In this document: piece by piece, positions 1-4,855 of the stretch
Layout: every line of letters starts with the position of its first letter
Position numbering within the stretch: the stretch's first letter is position 1
From: Dehalococcoidia bacterium UBA1332
Lineage (GTDB): Bacteria > Chloroflexota > Dehalococcoidia > Lucifugimonadales > Lucifugimonadaceae
Assembly (NCBI GenBank): GCA_002306745.1
Contig: DBSW01000002.1
Coordinates: 1-7,693, forward strand
Direction: 5' to 3'
DNA: 7,693 nucleotides
Made by a program: the position numbers and the translations under genes
Notes under the pieces: generated by a model
What the model was told of the DNA's origin: nothing
Seen by the model: only the letters and a program-made list of their open reading frames with translations
Databases searched by the model: none

Positions 1-21
1 CTGCCATTCCGCCACTTCGGC
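1..21 (-). tRNA. tRNA-Leu, 5' part only (cut by the left edge)
   Basis: The reverse complement of bases 21 to 1 reads GCCGAAGTGGCGGAATGGCA followed by G. This is the typical beginning of a bacterial leucine tRNA: a 7-nt acceptor strand GCCGAAG, then TG, then a D-arm starting GCGGAA and a D-loop with GGCAG. The anticodon, variable arm and 3' end lie outside the window, so the isoacceptor cannot be named. The gene is transcribed leftwards, divergent from the exonuclease-like gene at 183. Serine tRNA, the other class with a long variable arm, normally has a different D-arm start, so leucine is preferred. The main uncertainty is that only 21 nt are visible. Confidence 0.7.
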
Positions 22-36
22 TTTCCGGGTGCCCGG

Positions 37-63
37 CAGTCGAGCTTTGCTACAGCTCGACTG
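37..63. repeat. Perfect 10-bp inverted repeat in the tRNA-Leu leader
   Basis: The arm CAGTCGAGCT (37-46) is perfectly complementary to AGCTCGACTG (54-63), around the 7-nt loop TTGCTAC. Directly beside it is a second short symmetric element, CCGGG-TG-CCCGG (25-36). Both lie within 42 nt of the 5' end of the minus-strand tRNA. Neither strand shows the T-run expected of an intrinsic terminator: the plus strand continues AATTTAGAGTTTCTT and the minus strand continues into GC-rich sequence ending GGAAA. The hairpin could be a processing structure in the precursor tRNA leader, a weak plus-strand terminator, or a protein site. Confidence 0.55.
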
Positions 64-182
64 AATTTAGAGTTTCTTATATTAGCTGTGATTTATCTGC
101 AGCACATTATGTAATAGTGATATTTTTACCATTGAGTGTCTCTATTTCACTGCAATATTCGTGAACATGGTAGCCTCTGTAC

Positions 183-1016
183 ATGTCTGAAGAATTTTCA
201 TACTCCGTTGATCATGCAGATGATCGAGAACTTAAGCTTTCTCGCCCTCTTGCTGTTATAGATGTTCAATCGACAGGTCTTGATCCTCGCACTGCCCGTA
301 TCGTAAAGCTATCCGTTCTTAGGATTGATAGCGTTGGTGGTGAGCATGTGCGATCAGTCATAGTAAACCCAGAAATTAGTATCCCGGCGGCTTCAACCGA
401 AGTTCACGGTCTGACCGACTTGGATGTTGCCGGAAAGCCGATTTTTAGAGCATATGCCAGAGCCTTAGATCAACATTTAAGTGGATGTGATATTGCTGGT
501 TTTGGGATAGAGCGTTTTGGATTACCGCTTTTATGCGCGGAGTTTGAGCGATGTGGTATTAAATTCGAATTATCTAATAGAGCAGTGGTGGATGCGATGG
601 TCGTGTTTCATCGGCTTGAACCGAGAAATTTCAATGCAGCCTATACTAGATTTGTGGGAGGGTCTAGAAAAGAATCAAATGACCCAGGGCAGACCGCTCG
701 TGACGTTCTGGAAATTCTAAGAGGCCAGATTCGTGCCGGATCTAGCGTGCCTGAGAGCCCCTGTTCGATTGAGAAATGGTCGAAAGGCATAGATGCCAGA
801 GCGATCGATGTTCAGGGTAAATTTGTGTGGGGTAAAGAAGAAGAGGCTATGATCAATTTCGGTAAATACCGTGGGCATCGTCTTAGCGAAATTGCTAGTA
901 ACGATGCTGCTTATCTCAACTGGGTCGCTGCCGAAGATAAATTCGAGACTGACGCACGCACAATCGCAGAGTTGGCTGTGAATGGTCAGTTTCCTGAGGT
1001 TGAGTCGGGCGATTAG
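183..1016 (+). CDS. DnaQ-like 3'-5' exonuclease-fold protein with ExoX-like C-terminal module, catalytic residues largely lost
   Basis: The 277-aa protein has two parts. Residues about 20-182 follow the DEDDh (DnaQ / RNase T) exonuclease fold: IDVQSTGLD (26-34), NPEI...STEVHGLTDLDV (62-82), AGFGIERFGLPLL (105-117) and VVDAM..FHRLEPR (135-148). Residues about 212-270 (FVWGKEE, FGKYRGHRLSEIA, AAYLNWV) match the small module found at the C-terminus of ExoX-like exonucleases, and this part looks intact. The active site does not. The family's DxE is D27-x-Q29, the motif II FD is F112-G113, and the final HxAxxD is N166...R173, although an Asp follows at 174. Of the four usual acidic residues only D27 is clearly kept. 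By inference it is a cytoplasmic protein that binds nucleic acid or a partner without cutting, or a diverged enzyme. The reading frame is open throughout, so it is not an obvious pseudogene. The ATG at 183 has only a weak upstream GGTAG as ribosome site, and the exact start is less certain than the family call. The gene stands alone, divergent from the tRNA. Confidence 0.85.
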   Translation: MSEEFSYSVDHADDRELKLSRPLAVIDVQSTGLDPRTARIVKLSVLRIDSVGGEHVRSVIVNPEISIPAASTEVHGLTDLDVAGKPIFRAYARALDQHLSGCDIAGFGIERFGLPLLCAEFERCGIKFELSNRAVVDAMVVFHRLEPRNFNAAYTRFVGGSRKESNDPGQTARDVLEILRGQIRAGSSVPESPCSIEKWSKGIDARAIDVQGKFVWGKEEEAMINFGKYRGHRLSEIASNDAAYLNWVAAEDKFETDARTIAELAVNGQFPEVESGD

Positions 1017-1348
1017 AGTCTGAACAATCAAACTACTAGAACGGACGTCCATTTTGCAGTTACGACAGCTTACTCCGAATCACTTGTTCGTTGGTAATAA
1101 AGGTTTATTTCTACTTGTAAGTTTTCGGATTGTTTGTAGTCTGTTTAGCTATCAAGTGACTTTGGTGATAGGACCTTGATCTGCGATTCCAGAACTTATT
1201 GTTAATACAGTTTTAGTAATTCATGCATCGTAAAAAACGAATGTTTACAAGTTATTGTTGCAATGGCTTGATTTTGTCCATTTAGGCAGATACTTTCGCA
1301 ACTTACCTAGACAAGCATTTTGGCTACTCGTAAACAAGGCATATTTAT
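1017..1348. other. Non-coding gap of about 330 nt, leader/promoter region of the hydrolase operon
   Basis: I see no convincing gene here. Weak structures are an AT-rich inverted repeat AATAAA-GG-TTTATT (1096-1109), a CTATCA/TGATAG pair (1149-1171) with no following T-run, and the 8-bp palindrome GGACGTCC (1043-1050) just after the exonuclease gene. A poor sigma-70-like pair, TTGATT (1268-1273), a 17-nt spacer and TACTTT (1291-1296), lies about 55 nt before the TTG start at 1349. It is too degenerate to call as a promoter. No clear intrinsic terminator follows the gene ending at 1016. The length relative to the otherwise tight spacing suggests it holds the promoter of the CocE-like gene. Confidence 0.4.
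1336..1339 (+). promoter_or_regulatory. Ribosome binding site supporting the TTG start at 1349
   Basis: AAGG lies 9 nt before the TTG codon at 1349-1351. There is no ATG in frame until codon 16 (about position 1394), and the motif VMVPMRDGVRLATDIYRP that opens the hydrolase domain begins at residue 22. The TTG therefore gives a sensible short N-terminal extension, but the Shine-Dalgarno match is modest and the later ATG cannot be excluded. Confidence 0.45.
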
Positions 1349-3295
1349 TTGAATAATCTTTTTGACTCAAAAAGTGACTCACCCCAATATGGCATGGTTG
1401 TTTCAGAGAATGTAATGGTCCCTATGAGGGATGGGGTTCGCTTAGCGACAGATATTTATCGTCCAGCCGATAAAGATGGAAATCCGTGTTCTGGCCAATT
1501 TCCGGTGATTCTTGGTCGTACTTCTTATGACAAATCTAATCCGGTTATATGGGTAGATGCTGTAGCTCGCCCATTTGTAGATAACGGATATGTTGTGATT
1601 CTCCAAGATTTGCGAGGTCGTGGTTTATCTGAGGGAACAGGAGACTACTTTCATACCGCTAACCAGAAAGAAGGTCTTGATGGTTACGATACGATCGAAT
1701 GGGCCGCTGAACAGCATTGGTCCAATGGCAAGGTTGGCATGGTCGGAGCTTCACATGGTGGGATTGTTCAGAACATGGCTTCACTTTATCGCCCGCCTCA
1801 TTTAGCAGCGCTGTGGGTTGACGTGGCCCCTACGAATGCGTTTCGTTGGGAGGTTAGACAAGGTGGCGCTATGGCTTTACATATGTACGGTGCCCTTTAT
1901 CTGCATGGATATGATTCTCAGGAGATAGCTGATAACCCTGAATCTATTTTGAGAATTGAGAGAGGAGCCGAACGTCTAAGAGAGGAAATATGGAAACAAC
2001 CTTTTAAGAAAGGTGAAACCCCCATCGCTGTGGTTCCAAATCTTGAAAAAGTTCTGATGCATTATTATCGAGACGGAAATTACACTGAGTTTTGGGATCA
2101 GGAATCCCTCAATCACGCCCAACATTACGACCGTATGGCTGATATTCCTGCCGTTTATAGTTCGGGATGGTATGACCCGTTTGCCGCTGAAACTAGTGAG
2201 CAGTTCAGCCATATGGCAGTCAAGAATTCTGCGCCTCAACGTTTAATTCTCGGTCCATGGAATCATGTGTCTATGCGGGGTGCAGGTTCTTCCTACGTTG
2301 GCGATGTAGATTTTGGATCCACCGCAAAATGGGGTGATAATGTCCTAAATGTGGAACGGTTGCGTTGGTTCGATAGATGGTTGAAAAACGTAAATACTGG
2401 CGTTGAAAATGATCCGTCAGTACGCATTTTTGTGATGGGTGGTGGTAGTGGAAAAATAGACAGATCTGGCAGAATCGATCATGGTGGTGTTTGGCGTAAC
2501 GAAAGCGAATGGCCATTGCGACGTGTAGTAGACACTCCGTATTACCTGATTGATGGTGGCGCTCTTAGCAAGCAGATTCCTCTGCAGTCAAAACTCGCCA
2601 CTAATTGGATACACGATCCAAAAAATCCAGTGCCGTCAATAAGTGGAAATGTAACTGGATTCTATGAATGGATAGTTTTACCTGAGGATATAGATGGTGC
2701 CTATGTACCACAGAGAGCTCGAATGCGTTCGTTGATCCCCGATGGCCCTCTCCATCAGATAGAGACTGACTTGACGGTTGTGGCTAAAAATAGACCTGCA
2801 GATACACCTCCTCTACTCGCTGACCGAAAAGATGTGAACGTTTTTCAGACCGAACCCTTGATGGAAGATCTAGAGATAACGGGAAGCGTGATCGCAAATT
2901 TGTGGATTTCTTCGGACAAAGTTGACACTGATTTCACCGCCAAATTAATAGATGTATATCCCCCAAGTGAAGGATTTCCAGAAGGTTTTCACTTACCGTT
3001 AGAGGACTCAATACAAAGGGTGCGTTTTCGCCAAGGATATGAATTTGAGGATTTTATGAAACCAGGTCAGATTTATCAGGTTAATATTGAGCTTCCTCCA
3101 GTTTCGAATCTATTCGTAAAAGGTCACAGAATACGTATAGACATCGCATCCAGTAATTTTCCAAGATTTGATGTTAATCCGAACACCGGAGAACCAATCG
3201 GCCAGCACACTGGTAGTGAGGTAGCGACGAATACCGTTTATACCAACAAGGATGCTCCATCGCATATTTTGTTGCCGGTAGTGCCTATTGATTGA
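1349..3295 (+). CDS. CocE/NonD-family alpha/beta hydrolase (Xaa-Pro dipeptidyl-peptidase S15-like)
   Basis: The 648-aa protein has the layout of the CocE/NonD family: an alpha/beta hydrolase domain (about 20-310) with a helical cap insertion, then a C-terminal jelly-roll domain (about 395-645). The N-terminal strand signature VPMRDGVRLATDIYRP (24-39) and VDTDFTAKLIDVYPP (525-539) plus KGHRIRIDIASSNFPRF (591-607) are family hallmarks. The likely triad is S135 in the nucleophile elbow GASHG (133-137), D276 in GWYDP and H306 in GPWNH. Y60 in RTSYDK matches the tyrosine that supplies part of the oxyanion hole in cocaine esterase. Family members hydrolyse esters or amides (cocaine esterase, glutaryl-7-ACA acylase, X-Pro peptidase), and the substrate here cannot be read from sequence. 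No signal peptide is seen, so it is probably cytoplasmic. The elbow has Ala-Ser-His where Gly-Ser-Tyr is common, and there is an extra segment of about 50 residues between 420 and 470. The gene starts with TTG and is followed after 33 nt by the pterin dehydratase, probably on one transcript. Confidence 0.9.
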   Translation: MNNLFDSKSDSPQYGMVVSENVMVPMRDGVRLATDIYRPADKDGNPCSGQFPVILGRTSYDKSNPVIWVDAVARPFVDNGYVVILQDLRGRGLSEGTGDYFHTANQKEGLDGYDTIEWAAEQHWSNGKVGMVGASHGGIVQNMASLYRPPHLAALWVDVAPTNAFRWEVRQGGAMALHMYGALYLHGYDSQEIADNPESILRIERGAERLREEIWKQPFKKGETPIAVVPNLEKVLMHYYRDGNYTEFWDQESLNHAQHYDRMADIPAVYSSGWYDPFAAETSEQFSHMAVKNSAPQRLILGPWNHVSMRGAGSSYVGDVDFGSTAKWGDNVLNVERLRWFDRWLKNVNTGVENDPSVRIFVMGGGSGKIDRSGRIDHGGVWRNESEWPLRRVVDTPYYLIDGGALSKQIPLQSKLATNWIHDPKNPVPSISGNVTGFYEWIVLPEDIDGAYVPQRARMRSLIPDGPLHQIETDLTVVAKNRPADTPPLLADRKDVNVFQTEPLMEDLEITGSVIANLWISSDKVDTDFTAKLIDVYPPSEGFPEGFHLPLEDSIQRVRFRQGYEFEDFMKPGQIYQVNIELPPVSNLFVKGHRIRIDIASSNFPRFDVNPNTGEPIGQHTGSEVATNTVYTNKDAPSHILLPVVPID

Positions 3296-3328
3296 TTAAT
3301 TTGAGTAGCTTTTTGACGGGGAGTATCA

Positions 3329-3619
3329 ATGTCTAAATTAACGGATGTTCAAATCAATGAACTTGTAGCTGAAGTTCCAGACTGGCTAATCATAAGAGAA
3401 GAAGGCATGAAGCGATTACAAAAAGTGTTTTCGTTCGATGATTTTGCCTCTGCTCTTGATTTCACCAATAAAGTAGGACGACTCGCTGAAGCTCAGAATC
3501 ACCATCCACGGATCGTGACTGAATGGGGACGAGTAACTTTGACGTGGTGGAGTCATGAGCAAGGAGGTTTGGTTGCTGCAGACATCGAAATGGCAAAGAA
3601 AGTTAATTTGTTGGTCTGA
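3329..3619 (+). CDS. Pterin-4a-carbinolamine dehydratase (4a-hydroxytetrahydrobiopterin dehydratase)
   Basis: The 96-aa length is typical of the PCD/DCoH family (EC 4.2.1.96), which dehydrates 4a-hydroxytetrahydropterin to quinonoid dihydropterin after aromatic amino-acid hydroxylation. The signature is complete: E54, then H58-H59-P60, W66, H76 and D85 with the family spacing. The catalytic histidines H58, H59 and H76 are therefore all present, and the enzyme should be active. The N-terminal W19 region (VPDWLI) and FSFDDFASALDFTNKVG (34-50) also match. The start is ATG with a good ribosome site, GGGGAG at 3318-3323, 5 nt upstream. It follows the CocE-like hydrolase by 33 nt and is probably co-transcribed. 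No phenylalanine hydroxylase is present in the window, so the physiological pterin-dependent partner is unknown. Cytoplasmic. The gene ends 13 nt from the end of a convergent gene. Confidence 0.94.
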   Translation: MSKLTDVQINELVAEVPDWLIIREEGMKRLQKVFSFDDFASALDFTNKVGRLAEAQNHHPRIVTEWGRVTLTWWSHEQGGLVAADIEMAKKVNLLV

Positions 3620-3632
3620 AATGAATGCTTAA

Positions 3633-4532
3633 TTATTTTCTAGCCTGTTCGTTTGAGAGCATTTCTATTGCTTGCACCAAAGCTTGGTGCCCCTGACTGT
3701 CGGCATCTCGCTCAGAAACCTGAACTGACCTGTAAAGTTGGGCGATAAGTCCGCTGGTGGGAATCGCTGTTCCTGTCTTGGCAGCCAACTGATCCGCTAA
3801 GCGAAGATCCTTCTGCATATGTTTAACCATAAACCCAGGAGTGAAGTCTCCATCTAGGATTTTTGGTCCTAGCGTTTCGAGCGCCCAAGATCTGCCTGCC
3901 CCGTCCTTTACGGCCTCATAGAATGCTTGCATATCAAGTCCCGATTTTTTGGCAAGTACAAACGCTTCGGCCACTCCAGCAAGGGCTGCGGCACCAATGA
4001 TCTGGTTGGCTATTTTTGTTGTGTGGCCTGAACCGACTGGTCCCATATGGGCTACGTTGCCGCCAAGTACATTCAGAATTGGGAGACTGCGTTCATAGGC
4101 TTCGGCATTGCCCCCGACGAGTATCGAAAGAGTTCCTGCTTCTGCACCCATAACACCGCCAGTGACTGGAGCGTCAACAAAGTTTGATCCTTTGCTCTCA
4201 ATTAACGCTGCCATTTGTTTGCCTACTTCTGGATCAATCGTGCTCATGTCGATTACTACAGATCCTGGCTTTAGGCCCTCTAATATCCCGTTTTTTCCAG
4301 AGATGACAGCTTCGACATGCTCTGAGTCTGGAACCATTGTTATAACGACGTCGGAAATTCTAGCTACATCAGCCGCTGATGTAGCGGTATCTGAACCGAA
4401 TTTTTGTGCTTCCAGAACCGTTGAGTCGTTTAGATCGAATACGGTTATTTCATAGCCATCTTCAACGAGGTTTTTTGCCATTGGAAGCCCCATCATTCCA
4501 AGGCCCACAAATCCAATTCGTTCTTTGTTCAT
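3633..4532 (-). CDS. NAD(P)-dependent beta-hydroxyacid dehydrogenase (3-hydroxyisobutyrate dehydrogenase / tartronate semialdehyde reductase family)
   Basis: The 299-aa length is standard for this family. The Rossmann signature is GFVGLGMMGLPMAKNL (7-22), and the second strand ends in VFD with D33, an acidic residue that usually favours NAD(H) over NADP(H). The substrate-binding loop is DAPVTGG (120-126), then GTLSILVGG (133-141). Catalytic lysine K173 lies in GSGHTTKIANQI (167-178). The KxANQ form resembles tartronate semialdehyde reductases (GarR/GlxR) more than classical 3-hydroxyisobutyrate dehydrogenases, which have KxxNN. T124 replaces the usual serine of PVSGG. The C-terminal helical domain contains KHMQKDLRLAD (237-247). 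It probably interconverts a short 3-hydroxy acid and its semialdehyde in the cytoplasm, with the exact substrate undetermined. The start is ATG at 4532 with a weak upstream GGAA. The gene is convergent with the pterin dehydratase and divergent from the GH32 gene. No intrinsic terminator is evident in the 13-nt gap at its 3' end. Confidence 0.92.
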   Translation of the reverse strand: MNKERIGFVGLGMMGLPMAKNLVEDGYEITVFDLNDSTVLEAQKFGSDTATSAADVARISDVVITMVPDSEHVEAVISGKNGILEGLKPGSVVIDMSTIDPEVGKQMAALIESKGSNFVDAPVTGGVMGAEAGTLSILVGGNAEAYERSLPILNVLGGNVAHMGPVGSGHTTKIANQIIGAAALAGVAEAFVLAKKSGLDMQAFYEAVKDGAGRSWALETLGPKILDGDFTPGFMVKHMQKDLRLADQLAAKTGTAIPTSGLIAQLYRSVQVSERDADSQGHQALVQAIEMLSNEQARK

Positions 4533-4651
4533 TTTTGGTTTCCAATGTGTGGTTAGGTTTTCGATCCAATAGTGATGATGTAATCGAACCCTAATTTACA
4601 TGTTGTTGTATGTGTATGGTGTTGTATTTAATACTTCTCCACAGAGTGATT

Positions 4652-4668
4652 TATACTCCGAGAGTATA
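4652..4668. promoter_or_regulatory. Operator-like inverted repeat TATACTC-CGA-GAGTATA
   Basis: Two perfectly complementary 7-nt arms are separated by 3 nt, a size and symmetry typical of a dimeric transcription-factor site. The element lies near the middle of the divergent region, about 120 nt from the start of the dehydrogenase gene and about 190 nt from the GH32 start. ATACTC recurs at 4692-4697 and ATACTT at 4631-4636, which might be extra half-sites. As RNA it would form a 7-bp hairpin with a 3-nt loop, followed by GGAAAG then five T residues, so a terminator-like role is an alternative. The regulator is not in the window. Confidence 0.4.
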
Positions 4669-4843
4669 GGAAAGTTTTTATAAACCCATCACGATACTCG
4701 TTTCTGGTAATTTTCATGGCGCATCAAATGATTGGATTCTCTGCGTGAAGTTTTGTATTTTTTGTTAGATCATTATTCATGTAGTTGATGATCGATTTAT
4801 CGTGATTGAAGTTGAGTTATCAGTAAGGTGATTATTAAAACTC

Positions 4844-4848
4844 AGGAG
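4844..4848 (+). promoter_or_regulatory. Ribosome binding site deciding the TTG start at 4856
   Basis: AGGAG lies 7 nt before TTG at 4856-4858, an ideal distance. The first in-frame ATG is codon 8 (4877), which has no comparable upstream site, so TTG is the preferred initiation codon for the GH32 gene. Confidence 0.7.
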
Positions 4849-4855
4849 CATTAAT

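Larger units (their letters stand above)
4533..4855. other. Divergent intergenic regulatory region, about 320 nt
   Basis: This is a non-coding gap between two genes pointing away from each other, so it should hold both promoters. It contains three perfect inverted repeats: ATGTAA/TTACAT (4578-4601), TATACTC-CGA-GAGTATA (4652-4668) and GATCAT/ATGATC (4768-4793). It also contains a GT-rich stretch with GTTGTAT repeated at 4605-4611 and 4621-4627, and a small symmetric CGAT-TT-ATCG (4793-4802). TATAAA occurs at 4679-4684 on the plus strand, but I could not pair it with a good -35 hexamer. No small ORF or structured RNA was convincing. Confidence 0.5.

Noticed and set aside
1..63. tRNA end as an integration (att) site of a genomic island
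   Set aside because: The visible part is the 5' end of the tRNA while islands usually use the 3' end, and there is no integrase or repeated tRNA fragment in the window.
183..1016. Exonuclease-like gene as part of a defence island
   Set aside because: It has no helicase, methylase, reverse transcriptase, toxin or effector neighbour, and the following genes are ordinary metabolic enzymes.
717..1052. Minus-strand ORF of 111 codons over the end of the exonuclease-like gene
   Set aside because: It is antisense to the recognisable ExoX-like C-terminal module and its product resembles no family I know.
1096..1109. AATAAA-GG-TTTATT inverted repeat as an operator
   Set aside because: The arms are very AT-rich and simple, likely by chance in an AT-rich gap, and no promoter is associated with it.
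1149..1171. CTATCA/TGATAG hairpin as a terminator for the exonuclease-like gene
   Set aside because: The stem is only 6 bp with an 11-nt loop, there is no T-run after it, and it lies more than 130 nt past the stop codon.
1268..1296. TTGATT - 17 nt - TACTTT as a sigma-70 promoter for the CocE-like gene
   Set aside because: The -10 box matches consensus at only three of six positions, and the position is plausible but not convincing.
3617..3640. Bidirectional terminator between the convergent pterin dehydratase and dehydrogenase genes
   Set aside because: The 13-nt gap and its flanks show no inverted repeat able to form a stable hairpin.
4108..4455. Plus-strand ORF of 115 codons opposite the beta-hydroxyacid dehydrogenase
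   Set aside because: It is fully antisense to a gene with all family motifs, has low-complexity Thr/Ser/Pro content typical of a shadow frame, and has no ribosome site.
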